DNA of 64,000 bases from Sindora glabra (lineage: Eukaryota; Streptophyta; Magnoliopsida; Fabales; Fabaceae): the NCBI GenBank assembly GCA_020226215.1, contig CM035232.1:49476179-49540178 (forward strand), read 5' to 3'. The position numbers and the translations under genes are program-made. Shown one piece after another: positions 22,587-36,787 of the stretch (position 1 is the first letter of the stretch; each line of letters opens with the position of its first letter). Below the pieces are notes generated by a model that was not told the origin of the DNA, searched no databases, and worked only from the letters and a program-made list of their open reading frames with translations.

Positions 22587-25500
22587 CATTACTACAAAAT
22601 TGCAAATACATGTCAAGTGTTTAAAGGATTGCACACTAGTTTTCAACTAATGTCTAATCGAGTATCGTTATAAATAACATTTATTTTATAATTTTTATAA
22701 AGAGTAACAATAACTTTGGTTATTATATTAAAGGCAATCAACATTATTTTTTTTAAACATCATGAAAAATAATATTACAAGTCAATATTTTGTTTAAAAA
22801 AATTGATGACATGAAATGTCTTAAATATCATGTTAGTTTACATAAATAACTAACATGACATGTTTTGTCATTCCAACCCTAACCATTTCCCTAAGTTTCT
22901 CTCTTCTAAGTGTTCCATATTACCTCTATATTTCATTTCACAAAACACCCTACCCTAACCCCTTCCCTGTGTTCCTCTTTCCTTGATCCCCCTTATCTCC
23001 TTTGTATTTTTTCTTACAAAACACCTTAATTAGAAATATAAACTAATATATCTTATAACACTACAAAATCTCAATTTCAACAAATTTTAAAAAAAATTAA
23101 ATGAATAAGAGTATGAAAACAATGAAAAGCTATATCTAGTACCACAATAAGAGAATGATATTTTGCTAAATGTATCTTAATACCCATTACTCAATATATG
23201 AGATTTGCACTCTATAAAATAAGTAATCTTGAATCTAATATTCATTAAAAATTGATATTACATATTTTATATAATTAAATAGTAGATAATACCATCGAAT
23301 GCTGAGAAAAATGAATGAAGTTAAATTTTTTACTTGTACAAACTTATAAAATCTATATCAAAATGATAGATAATAAAATGTGGTTAATTATAAAATTAGA
23401 AACTAAATTGCAACCATAGACATAAAAACCAAACAAATCTTTACATTTATATTTTGCATTTTTATGGAGTACAAAACTTAAAATATTATTAATGAGCTAA
23501 TAGAGTATTAGTCTTGCAAAATAATTAATGAGAATAAACATAAAATCATAAATAATCATCTTAAAATTTGAATGTGAACATTAGATAAATAATCATTTTA
23601 AAGTTAGAAAAGTTTGATAATAAAATTTACAATTAGCGCCAGTGATTTATTCATTTTATTTTTATCTCATGTATAGGGAAGAAGTTATCAAGATAACATT
23701 ATTTTCCTTTAATTGTTAGTTACTTACTAGAAAACTGACATCTACATGATAACAACATCATCTTACTTTGAAACTTAAAAACTTTAGTTATTTATAACAT
23801 ATTTGAAATGCTAATTTGAAATTTCATGATAATTCTTACTAAAATCAATATCCTATTATCAAACACGTTGGTTTATGTCAATTTCTAGTAAATAATCAAT
23901 ATATTTTCTAAAACCTAATTTTTCTAAACCTTTATCACAAATAACCAATTAATAACTACAAAAATAGATAATAATGGATAACAACAACTAAAATAGATAG
24001 CAATTGACAATAGTAGAAATAAACTTCTTTTTAGATAGAAATGATGTTTACAAACAAACAAATACTTGTAATAAGTTATTTATAACAAACTAATGTCATC
24101 AATATCTATAATATGTTACAGCCACTACATGCAGCGCAAATCTTTCTCATTTCATTAAGCTTTTCTTGAATGAATGGGTTAATGTTATTGAAACTCTGCA
24201 ATTTGTACATAACTAACATGTAGGCATTAAGACTAATTCAAGTAATTAAGCATGCAAGGAGTTATAAATAAGTAAATAATTACTTTAGCCAGGTTTTGCT
24301 AAAGATTTATTATATTGAATATATATTGCATGGCATAGAACCACACTCCATATTGTCGAGTTGTTTGAGGTATTGGAATAAAACAACAGGTTAATTTCAT
24401 CCTATCAAAAACACAAGCTTTCATTTATAATATGTTACAATCTTACTTATGAAGCTTACCTTTGTATTGACCCATTTTACTTTTTAGTCTTTCTTATCTA
24501 GTTGTAGGCCTTTATTATAATATACACCTAAAGCTCTATCAAGGACCTATTTCAATATCAATTATACTTTTTTGCCTAAAGGACCCAACTAGAAGATAAG
24601 CTTCATTTTTAGGTATACTATGATAAACAATGATACCTACAATATAATAGCATGATAAAATGTCAAAATCTATTTACAAGAAATAGAAATTACAACTAAT
24701 GCATAAGTGAGACTTACCCCTCATGATACAATACAAAGTAACATGTTTTCCTAGGTTTCACCAATAATGTAACCATAACATATTCTTCCTTCACCTTATC
24801 ATCCTTTTTAGCTTAATGGTTGATGTCATATGGACACAGGAATCCATAATGAGCTCTTACTATAAGGGAGGAATAGTGATTATAACAATACATATGAAAA
24901 AGAAAAGCATGAGCTAAAATTTTATTCAAACAATAGTTAAATCAATTCTTATTTAGATTCAAAAGATAAAACAAACTTACCACATCTAGAGTTAAATTCA
25001 AGTGATGTCAAGCTTTACAAATCCTAGAAGCTATAAGATAGTGTCTTTCTCAATAAATAACGAATACAATGTTCCTACCATCTCTAGCTTCCTTATAAGA
25101 TGGTTGTAGGCCCCTCAAATTAAAAAGGTATTAAGTTTCACCAATAATGCCTTCTTATCACAATCAAAAGGTTACTAAAACACAAATAACATCATTTAGT
25201 AATGTAATACTAGACTAATATAACTTTAACCATATACAAAAGTTAAAGGGAGAGGATACATAATGATACCCTTATTTGGAATTGAATAAAGGCCTTTAGC
25301 CATGCAATAAAAGTCTTATAGGCTTTGATTAGTATTATAACTTCATCATTTGGCACTAGCATTTTAGTCATATGGTCTAAGGGCTTGTCAATCACTACTT
25401 TAACTTGATAATATAATAATGGTCAATGATGGAGCTTATAACTTATCAAAACCCACCAAGTTACAACCTTATACATAGATGGCCTAACCACCATTAAAAC

Positions 25501-27398
25501 TCATAAGGCTTCACCCTGTTCAATGTAAACCCCCACAATCGAAAACCTAATTTATACATAGATATATATATATGAAAAAGTGTAAGGGTCAAGATTGATA
25601 TTTACCTTAGGTATGGTGTCTATAATATCTCCTTTTGTGGCAACCATACTAGTTACAAGAAAGGTTAACGCCCTTGTTAATTAGTAGCCCTAGAGGTAGG
25701 TTAGGCAATGATAGGATAAGTTAGTTTTTTTATTTGAGTGATAATTGAAGAGGCTAGTTAGATGAATGTTATGAAACTTAACTATACAATCTACTATAAG
25801 GTAGGATGGACTATTAAAGCACAAAGCTATTGTTATATTTGCTACTACTCATGGATCTACTTCATCTTTATCATTTAGTCTACATTAAGCTGGGCTTCCA
25901 TCACATGGGTAATGTTCACTCTAAGGTCTTCTAACTTAAAGCTCAAATATCACATTGTATGATGTTTTGATATGCTAAAGTAGGCTTTTTAGGCTAATAC
26001 AATGCCTAACATCTTGAACACGATTGAGATACTTTTTAAATACTAGCGTTGAGGTTGGAATCTCATTCTTTTCAATTGGTTGAAATGCACCCAAGGTGGC
26101 TAATTATACAAATTTGTTTTATAACATCAAACAAATAACATTTGATTAGATTTTTTTTAACATGAACTAAAAGCTTTGAAAGCAAGCAATATATTTTGAT
26201 TTAATTCTAAATACTTATAATTCTCTTTGCAATAGCTTGAGTCTTTAAGGTAGTGAACTACTTTTACTTCTTAACTCTAGTTCACTTCCATAAATTTAAG
26301 TGAGAAATGGAAAGTACTAACCCAATGTCATTGCTGTTGACTTCTGCAAGCCTCTTTTCCTCTAACTCTTGCTCCAGCTTTTGATAATTTCCCTAAAAAA
26401 GGCTATATGGATATATATTCATCCTTTATCTTTTCCAATTCTACCTATTTAACTCCTATTAACAAAATAGTATATTAATTTATAAGTATAAATGATATAC
26501 AAATAAGACATCAAGTAGAATTGGCCTTTAGAATGTAGAAATTTTATATAGAAATGCTCATTATCCTTTTATTTTAGAAACTTTTCCTATGATTACCGAT
26601 CGATGAAGTTGAATTCTTAAAGTGGGTTCACTTTTATCTTAACATTAAAATTGGCATAATCTCACCTTCAACACTTTTTGAAATCCTTCCACTAATCCGT
26701 TACCTATGTCATTACTCTTCCATACATTTGTTAGGTGTTAGGAAGATCAAAGGAACCTTATAAGAAAAAAAATAAATATAAAAAAGTTATATGTGATTAT
26801 TCTAAGAATATAGTTTTACATATTTATAACAAAAAGCAGGGCAATCAAGTGCGCATACTTAGATCTCCATTCATAGGTAATCCTTTATTCTCAAAAGGCC
26901 ATGCCTCCAATCTACATAACTAATTGATACTTTGGACTGTGTTACAAATCTAACATAACTATTATATATTGTTTTATGTCTTCCAATTTGTTACCATTTA
27001 ACATTAAACTGAAATTTTAACTTCTTAACCTTAGTTTACATCTCAACAATGCCTTGTGACATTGTGAGGCCTTTCTTAGTCCTTTAGGTGGTATTTGCTC
27101 ACTTTACAAAAAGATCCATATTTTGCTTATTTTAAAAAAATTAGTATCAATTATGAAAGTGACAATTATATAAATTGTACTCACAACAAATACTATATGG
27201 TAAAAATGGCAAAATGCAAAATTTGCATGATAAGTAACTAAACTTAACTTACAATAATCATCATAATTTACAAACTTTTTCACTAATTAACATAGCTATA
27301 GTGTAAATAAGATTTATTACATTATATAATATATTTAACTCCATAAAAAGATACAAAAGTTGCAATGGCAATGGTAGTATTTTAAAATGACAAAGACA
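22587..27398 (-). mobile_element. CACTA copy A, left arm with Ulp1-type gene relic
   Basis: The left end reads CATTACTACAAAATTG at 22587, matching the complement of the right ends at 21082 and 40327 (CA(C/T)TACTATAA type). Subterminal AACTAACAT motifs follow. The segment 23041-23680 aligns in the same orientation with 32380-32980. A minus-strand gene relic occupies about 24120-26760. The right limit is unclear; CATTACCATAAAATAG at 27399 may be a separate end. Confidence 0.55.
24120..26760 (-). pseudogene. CACTA second gene with Ulp1/C48-like protease segment, copy A
   Basis: Minus-strand reading gives a segment ending KEEYVMVTLLVKPRKTCYF plus VLYHEG at about 24715-24790. A GTAAGT splice donor follows at once, and an acceptor TTGTAG lies near 24635. 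The next exon reads KNEAYL-like and LDRALGVYYNKGLQLDKK sequence down to about 24485. This layout fits the Ulp1 (SUMO protease, C48) domain found in many plant CACTA and MULE second genes. Stops are frequent, so it is dead. The inverted copy at 28990-31460 aligns along its length, including the splice sites. Confidence 0.62.
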
Positions 27399-28419
27399 TT
27401 ACCATAAAATAGAACATTACTATATTTTGAAGGTGACTAAACCTCTAAAAATATCACTAAACCTAATAAATAACATAAGCTTAAACATAGCAATGAAAAA
27501 GGTTATCACAATGTTAATATACATATATATATTCCCTAACCAAATTAAGTGAAATAATCTATCAATATTAAGAAAAATAATGAAAATGAGATAAAAAAAC
27601 ATACCAAAGAATAAGTATGACATTGCTACAAAATTGTTAATAAATATTGATAAATAAATGTTAATTAAAGATAAAATTAATGTGTATATTAGCACGATGG
27701 TATTTATGAAATTACTGGAAATAATAAGATGGTAGTTAATAAATTCAACTAACATATATTTTAGTATGGTGACATTTTGAAATTACTGAGAATAATAAGA
27801 TGATGGTTAATAAATACAACTGACATCTACTTTTACACAGTGGTATTTTTAAAATACTTTTGAAACTTAAAATGATGGTTAAACTTATAAATAATGTTTA
27901 TTTGGACATTGTTTCATGTTTGAAAATACTATAAAACTCAAGACATTGATTTTTAACTCAACCCACCTCAAAAGTAAGGCGAATTGTTATGTTGTGGAGT
28001 GCTAAGTAAACTTTAGACATTGGTTATTTACTTATCTAATGTTGAAATTGATTGAGTAAGGGTATTTTTATAAATAATAGCCTAACTTTATGTGTTTACT
28101 TTGTAATAATCTAACATCACTTCTTTAAGACTTTAGTTATTAAATTAAAAATTGATGTGTAAAAGTTTTAATTGCATAAATTTCATTTTAACCTCTATTC
28201 CACCTCATTCTTACTTTTTGAAATCCACATCTCTAGTAATGACCTTCATTTTCCTCATTACTCTGGCAATTCCTAAACCTTCACCACATTCTCAATTGCA
28301 CTTAAAGTTAGCTTTATGCCCATTCCAATCATCTAACCCAATTTTTGGTACGTTTTTCTATCTTGTTTTCATAATTTTTTTTTAATATTAAGAGATTATT
28401 TAGCTTTGTTTAGTTGGGA

Positions 28420-28420
28420 G

Positions 28421-28462
<42 letters not shown>

Positions 28463-28477
28463 ATGCGTGTGTGTGTA
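28420..28477. repeat. Compound microsatellite (AT)n(GT)n
   Basis: About 20 bases of AT repeats run straight into about 36 bases of mostly GT repeats with one GC interruption. It is a likely site of length variation. Confidence 0.95.
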
Positions 28478-28989
28478 ATGACATTGTGACAACCTCATTA
28501 TTGCTAAGTTTAAGGTTATATTATCTATTATGTTTAATGATACTTTTAGAATTTAGTCACTTTTGAAATATATGGTTATAGTCATAGTGATGCCTTTACC
28601 ATTTAAAGTTTTTGCCTTTGTTATTGCATAATATTGTGTCTTTTTAAGGCTTTAAATATATTATATAATGGAATTAATCTTATTTTCTCCCTAGTTTTGT
28701 AAATTAATGGAGGACTTTGTTAAGAATGATAATTAATGTAATTTTAGTTTAGTAGCTTGTCATGTAAATTATGTATTTTTCCATGCCTATCATGTCAGTT
28801 TTATTATTAGCACATATTGTATATTTGTTATTTGCTTTATTATTAAGTAATGTCAATCTCTAACTTTATCTATGTATCATTGTACATGATTGACACTAAT
28901 TTATTTGAAATAGTTAGAATATGAATCTTTTTAGAAAGGAAATTACTCACACCTGAAAAAATTAAGAGGGGTCCATAATATTGAAAAGC

Positions 28990-31460
28990 ATTGGTATGGT
29001 GTAGGCTAAGGGTGAGAAATTAAATGTTGAGTTTAACACTAAGGGATAAGTAAATGGAAGAAATAGAGTAGTATATAATAGTTAATATGGTCTAAAATAT
29101 TAATAGGTTATGCCCAACAAAGGAGTGTCCCCTCGTTGTTGAAGGATAACATTTAGGAAAAGGTTTTGGTATGTACACTTCTTTTAGATAACTTTATGTT
29201 ATAAATATATAAAACTATATAAAATAATCACATATAACTCTTCCATATGTGTTTTCTTTCTTATAGAATGCCTTTGATCTTTCTAACACCCTAAACATGC
29301 ATAGAAGAGTATTATTACCAGGGTGAAAAAACTTTAAGACAAGGTTGAGGTAAGGCTACATCAATTATGATACTAGAGAAAAAGCTAAATTCACTTCAGA
29401 ATTAGAACTTTATTAACTTCCTTGAATAAAAGGATGATAAACATTCTCAAATAAAATTTATATATTTAGCAGCCAATTCTACTCAAGTATATCATTTACA
29501 CTTATGAACTAATATATTCCTTTGTATCAATAAGAGTTAGGTAAGTTAAATTAGGAAAGGCAAAGGAAGAATGTATATCCATATAGGCTCCCTTGGGGAA
29601 GCTACCAAAAACTAGAGTAAAAGTCAATAGAAGAGAGGCTTATAGAAGTTAATGGCGATGATACTGAAGATGTACCTTCCATTACTCATACAGAGTTATG
29701 GAAGTGAAGTAGAGTTAACAAGTAAAGGTAGTACGTAACTCTAAAAAGTTAGACTGTTTTGGACAGGATTGTAAATGTTCAAAATTAAATTAAAATGTAT
29801 TATTTGAATTTAAAGCTTCTATTTCATGCAAATTGAATTTAATTATCTATTATTTAATTATTACTAAAGGACATTCTCACATAGTAGACCTCCTATGTAA
29901 GCTTAAACTAGTTAAGAAAAAGAACATCTTGACAAAAGCAATAAGATTTAAAAAGCATCTTGGTCATGTTTAGGATGTTAGATGTGGTATCAATTTAAAG
30001 GACTACTTTAGCCTATCAAAGTGCCATCAAGTGGGACATTCACACTATAACTTGGAAGACCTTAAAGCAAGTATCACTAATGACATGGAAGCTTAACTTA
30101 ATATAAATTGGATACCAAAGTCATAGCAAATGCAAGAGTAGTATATGCAGATGCAGTAGTAGGTGTAGCAATAGCTTCATATTCTAATGGAATAGCTTGC
30201 CTTCTAACAAATTGTACAATCGAGTCTCATATTATCTATCCAACTAACCCTTACAACCACTGCTCATATAGAAAAGTTGAGCTTGATAACTGCTGCTTAA
30301 CCTACCAACACTTTATACTTTTTCATATATATATATATATATCCATGAATTGAGTTTCCTTTAGCAAGGATTCACAATGAACAAGGCGAAGCCTCAACAT
30401 TATGATGATCGTTAGACCACTTAAGCAAAAAGTTATGCCCAGTTAAATTTTGCTAGGTCGTAAGCTCCACTATTAACCGTTGCTGGATAATTAAGTCATA
30501 CTAATGGTTAACAAGCCCTTGCTTATATGGATGAGGTGTTGGTTCTAAATGATAAAATTTAGATAATGGAAGAAGCTCATAGGACTTTTATCACTTAGCT
30601 GATAGTTTTCATTTAATTCCTAACGAGGTATCACTATGTATCATCTCTGCCCCTACTAACTTTTTTATGTAATTGAAGATATAATAGCCTTGTTGTTTAA
30701 GATTACTAACTAATATTATCCATTTCAGCAACCTTTTGATCATTATCAAAAGACACTATACGAAAAGCTTAATAACTCCTAAGCATAAAAGGCCTAGGTC
30801 CAACTTATAATGGAAGCAAATATGGTGGTAATATCTTTTCTTGAGCACAAGGGGCCTTGCTCCAATTTATTAAAAAAGATTCCATCTTGTAACTTTTAAG
30901 GTTCAAAAAACTTGATGTCACTTGCATCCAGTTTTAGGTGAGGTGGGTTTGTGATATCTTCTTTGAACAAATATGGATTGATTCAATTACTGTTTAAATA
31001 GAAGTTTAGCTCATGTCAATCCTTTTGTAGTTATTTTTATAATTATTAGTCCTTAACAAGAACTCATTATAAATTCCTATATCCATATTAAATTGACCCT
31101 TAGGCCTAATCAAATGATAAGAAGAAAGAGGAATACATTATGGATGTATTATTAAGACATCCCAAAAAGCCTACTATTTTCCCTTGTACCATGAGGTGTA
31201 AGTCTCACTTATGAGTTATTTGTTATTTGTGTTTCTTTAAATAGATTTTAACCTTTTATTATGCTATTATGTTATAGGCATCATTGGATACTTATCACAG
31301 TGTACCAAAGAAAAAGGTCTTTTCCTAGTTAAACCCCTTAGGCAAAAAGTGTGATTAAACTTAAAGAATAGCCTGTAAAAAGTTTTGCATGTATGCAATA
31401 ACAATGGCTTCCAACTGAAAAGGAAAGATAAAAAAGTAAAATGGTCAATGTGTAAGTACA
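28990..31460 (+). pseudogene. CACTA second gene with Ulp1/C48-like protease segment, copy B
   Basis: This plus-strand relic is homologous to copy A in inverted orientation. The match spans GCCTTTGATCTTTCTAACAC at 29271 to the end of the protease segment. KKEEYIMDVLLRHPKKP and YHEV at about 31128-31195 precede a GTAAGT donor at 31198, and TTATAG before 31279 is the acceptor. The next exon starts GHHWILI, the His-Trp motif of C48 (Ulp1) proteases, which holds the catalytic His. Stops follow soon after, so no active enzyme is expected. The bounds of the CACTA copy that carries it are not visible. Confidence 0.62.
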
Positions 31461-33365
31461 TTTCTTGAGTAAGATTATAATATCTTGCAAATGGAACTTT
31501 GCATGCTAATGGGATGAAACTAACCTATTGTTTTATTGTAGTGCCTTAAATAGTCCGACAATATAAAGTGTACTATTTCATTATCTAATACATGCATGAT
31601 ATGATACATTATCAAAAAACCTGATTGTAATAATAAGTTATTTATTTACAGCTCCTCACATACTTAATTAATTGAATTAGTTTTAATAACATATTAATTA
31701 TGAATAAATTGCAATACTTTAGCAATACCATCTCATTTACTCAAGATAAGCTTGATAAAATAAGAAAGCTTTGAGCAACATATTTCATTAGGGCTGAAGC
31801 TGACTTGAATTAAATGGCATTTGGTGTACTTAAATATGTAATGGTTGTAATTTATTATAAATTACTTGATAACAATGCTTTGGTTATAAATAACTATTGT
31901 AACTTGTTGTATTTTAACATGTAAGTGAAACACTACCATAGGATAATTTATTAGCATTGGGTGTTAAGATGATTATATGTCAATATTCAATCAACATCTA
32001 CTTGAATGTCATTTTATATATGATTTTAACATTGGTTCTATACCTATTATATACAATAACTATAACATCAAATTTGTTTCCATCAATCAAAACTAATGTC
32101 ATTTATTTTTCTAACATCATTAGGAATAACATTAAACATCATTTTCTTTTAAATAACTAACATGTAATTTCCCTAAAACCATATCAATTTTATTTAATAA
32201 TCAAATGTCGCATGTCCCACGCTTATCCTTTAAATCCCATCCTCTTTTTACTCACTCATTCATCTATCACCTCAAACCTTAACCCTATCCTTTTTTTCCT
32301 CACTCCTTCTCCTTCCTTATTTCCCTTGTGTTCAAGCTTACTTTAACAAAAAAAAATGAAAATTAACATCTCCTATGACTCCATAAATCACAATTTCAAT
32401 GATTTAAAAGAATAAATTGAATAAAAAAAATTAAAAATGGTGAAATGGTTATCTACATTATTCTAATTAGAGATAGGTATTTTGCTAAATCTATCTTGAT
32501 ACTTATTACTTAATATGTAAAGTTTACACTCTTTAGAAAAACACTGTTGAAGCAATGATATTGCATATTTTATATAAGTAAATAATAGATAATATCATTA
32601 AATCCTAAAGAAAAGGAATGAAGCTAAATTTCTTTCGTATACAAACCTATAAAAGCTACATCAAAATAATAAGCAACAAAATATAATTGATTATAAAACT
32701 AAAAATTAAATTACAAGAATAAACACAAAAGTTAAAAGAAATTCTGACATTTATATTTTGTACATTTTCAATGAGCGCACAACCACACATATTTAGTGAT
32801 AAGCTAACAAAGCTTTATCCTTGCAAAATAATTGGTGAGAATAAATACAAAATCAAAAAGAATAATCTAAAACTTGGAAGGAAAGCATACTCCATTAAAT
32901 AGATAATCATTTTAGGATTGGAAAAGTTTTAGAATGAAATTTGTAAATGGCATCATACTTTACTCTTCTTATTTTCATCTTGCATCATGCTTTAAACTTT
33001 TTTATTTTCAAATCACACCTAAAGGTATAGGCTTCCACATTAACTAAGTACAAAGCCTAAACAAAAATGACAATAATTGGCTAGGAAGCAATGCTATAAT
33101 AATTGAATTTTGATTGTTGAAATAATTGATTTATTTTACTGTAGTAACTTTTTCATTAAAATTAATTTAATTATACATATCAAACCAAAATCCAAAATAT
33201 AATTTATACATATAACATAATTATACAACATTTATATTTATTCAAAACCAAAATTCATTTATATTTATCTTAAACACATATATTAAAATGTATAAACTAT
33301 TTGATCCAATTTATGATTTCGCAAGTGGTGTCAAGTAATGATTTTAAAAGTTAAGTATATGTTTT

Positions 33366-36300
33366 TGTCACAATCCAATCCGATCGTGATCGATATGGAT
33401 TTCAATACTTGGTTTTCACAAGTATTAACATTATTCACTCTAGTTTATCTAATGAAAATTTCTATATTTCCAAAGGAACTTGAAATTCACTTTAAATTTT
33501 GTAGAAAAACAAGTAAAGTCTCTCTTATTTTTAGATATTTCTTAAAGGCTACATGTCCTAAAATACAAAACCTATATTCTTTAAAAATACGATAGTAATA
33601 TCAACAACACAATACAACATATCAATATACATAGTATGACATAACCTCAAGATATATACATAGATAAATAATTTAACACATCAAATACTGAACCAACAAA
33701 AACTCTATCTCTTATTCTAAAAGAACCACAACTATCAAATTTTTCAATTAGGCGGTTTGGAATTTCCATAGATACAATAAGCTTAAACTTAAAAATATTC
33801 AAAATAATGCAAAGTAAGTTACAAGAATCTAGTGAATATATATCTACCACTATTATGCAAGATTTATTAAACAATCATAGGTGAATCATTTATTAAATTA
33901 GCAAATAATAATTTTCTTGGATTTCTAAAATATATGAAACCATGCCTTTGAATTAAGTATACACTTGGATATAACTTAGATTTCCTATTTCACATCGTAA
34001 TCATACTAAATTTTAATTATTTATTAGTAAATGATATTATTGTCATGTTGCATATCGTCCGTTCTAGGTGATCATCACACTCATAAACAGTCATTAAGGT
34101 TTAAACACAAATAAATCCTTATAATTGCATCAAGTCTTTGTAATTGCATCAAATAATAATATTCAATCACACTAAAGTGCCAATAATACATCACACCACA
34201 TGACTATTTATGATAAGCATATGTATTCACCCTTCTAATTTTTAGGTTAGTCTTGTATCCTTCAAAAGCTATTTGCTAGGTATTTCTTATCCGACTTCCG
34301 TATTATTGCCTCAATTGCATTTCTCATTTCAAATGCCACTAATGGCATAATTTCACAATGTAATAAATTTATTAGAGCTCAGCTCTATATATCACAAGAT
34401 TCAATGTAAATTTTAGCACAAATTATTCATCATCATGGGTCAATCAATATCCACCTAATTGATAACCACTCTCTCGTCACAAAAGTCATTTTCATTTCAC
34501 TCAAATATGGCTACAAAGGTGATATAATCATAATTTACATTACATAATTGTACTTTTAAAAAACCACACATGGATATAGGTATACAAATATATATATTCT
34601 ATATCATTAACAAAGATCATAAATTATAACTTTTAAATAGAATACTATGATATATACTCACCTAGTGGGGTCATCCATCCAATTTAGGAAGCTCTTAAAC
34701 AACCATAATTTCTTTCACTTCTTCCTATTCATTATTTATAATGATATGTTATAAACATAAAGGCATCACTTAATCTATTTTCCAAACATTATAGTTTCAT
34801 AACTAAATCATGATATGTCAACATTATAAAGTGTACGATTATTATTTTATCAAGTCTAAGTCAAATAATTATAATAGGATAGCAAATTAAAATCTTTTTG
34901 AATTAAGCATGAAATAATTCAGATATTGAAACTTTATGTCATAAGGAAACTTTATTTCTAAATAAAGCCTCTATACTACATTTCATGTATTAAGGGTTTC
35001 TTTTGTCTAAACTTCATTTATCAATGCTATCATCCTGCATTTAAATTTGCTCACAACATGGTTTTCTAAGATATATAACCACCATAAAAAAATATTATTG
35101 TATGATACTTTGAAATGATTCTATTTATGTTATTAAAATACTTTATTGCACAAAATTTATATTTTTCCAAGCTATCACCACTTATGTCAAATAAGCATAA
35201 AAGTGGGTTTTCTAAATAAATTTCAAAATTATCTGAAATCATAAAGTGTAATGTTTTAGAAATGTCACAAGCATGATGTTTTAACTTTTCATAGCTTAAA
35301 ACTCACATTTTTCATATGTATTATCATACATCGCAAAATACTTTTCAGAATGGATTTTCAAACTCTTAATCAAGTCCTTGAAATATTGAAAGATAACACT
35401 TTCGGAATACTCTAGTCATACCATTTTGATAATCTATATTATAAAAATTATATTTTTCACAAGCTTCATTTAATATTTCAAATTATAAAAGAATGAAGTC
35501 TTCTAAATTACTTCAAATTATTAGAGATCTTAAGATATACTACTTCAAAAATACTACCAACATCATAACTTGTCATCTTATAGTATAAAATATCAGTTTT
35601 CCAAACCATCATCATATTTCCAAAACCTTGTTGAAATGGGTTTTCTTCATATTGAACTTAAAATTGTAAAAGCATTAAGATTTAATAACCTAAAATAGTT
35701 TACCCAATTTGCTTAGAGCCACTTAGAGCTCAATGATGGCAAAAATGCCATCAAAACTCCAATGGTGGCTAAAGAAAGCAATGATTAGTAGGTCTTAAAA
35801 GGGAGCTCAGATTGGAACCATCTACTGGTCCTTAAGCTTGCCATGGTTGAGAGAAGGCAGAAAGAGGCATATGGTAAGCTTTGAATAACTTACAACAATA
35901 GGAGAAAGCTAACCCATCAATCATGATTTCATCAACTATTCTTAGGCTCACCTAGTAGTTCTTATACATGACAAAGTTAGGGAGATGCAACAACTACTAA
36001 CTATCGTGTTGGTATTATAAATGCTGGCAAAGAGCAACCTCTGGTTATGATGCAAGGTGGCCATCTAGTTAGAGCCAAGAAAGAGACAAATGCGAAGAAG
36101 AGCAAGAAAGAAAGGGAAGAGAGAGATGGTCGGGTAGGAAGAATGGAAAGAGAAAAATTAAATGGTGAATAGGAAGAAAGAAAGGGAAGTTAGCTAAAGA
36201 TAAAGAGGGAGTTATTAAAAATAAAAAAATAAAGAGGGGAGAGAGAAAAAAATAGGAAAATAAGCCAAGGGATGCAATTCAATGTTTCTCAGTGCACCAT

Positions 36301-36787
36301 AACTCCAAATCCTCTTTTAATCCTAACCCCTTAATTAGTTCAAATCAATCTCAACTATCAAATTTTTATATTTCATAATACTCCTTCTTTCCAATTAATT
36401 TTAAAAATTCAATGTGAATATTTTAATATGCACATAATTATTAAGGAACTATTTAGATGATCTCACATATGTGTGTGTGTGAAATTCATCACACTTTAAA
36501 TTTCTAAAACATCACCAATAGTTCATAATTTCATGAGTAAAGCTATTCAACATAATTGGTGTATTTCATAAATTTCATACTCTCAAATTTTATATTTTCG
36601 AATAAAAGATTTTAATATTACCTTTTATGAATAAAATCTTAATATTTACTCAATCCAAATTTAAACATATGCATTTCACTTTAAAATAATTAAATATGAG
36701 TTAACTATCCTTGATAACATTAACTACTTTAAAGCATATAAAATATATAAAATAATTAAAATTTAAATGATATTCTAGGGTATTACA
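33366..36787 (-). mobile_element. Solo LTR, probable Del/Tekay-type gypsy (3.4 kb)
   Basis: On the minus strand it starts TGTAATACCCTAGAATATC and ends GGATTGGATTGTGACA, giving TG...CA ends. The TGTAATACCC start and the length are typical of plant chromovirus (Del/Tekay) LTRs. Flanking pentamers are GTTTT (33361-33365) and ATTTT (36788-36792), a 4/5 match for a target duplication. No internal region or second LTR is present, so it is a product of LTR-LTR recombination. Family assignment is inferred. The short ORFs inside (33338-33595, 33647-33874) look spurious. Confidence 0.68.

Noticed and set aside
27420..27755. 111-residue hydrophobic minus-strand ORF
   Set aside because: It is an AT-rich reading dominated by Ile, Phe and Leu with no domain; such frames are expected in this composition.
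28420..28477. AT/GT run considered as Z-DNA or a promoter element
   Set aside because: It is a plain microsatellite with no gene next to it.
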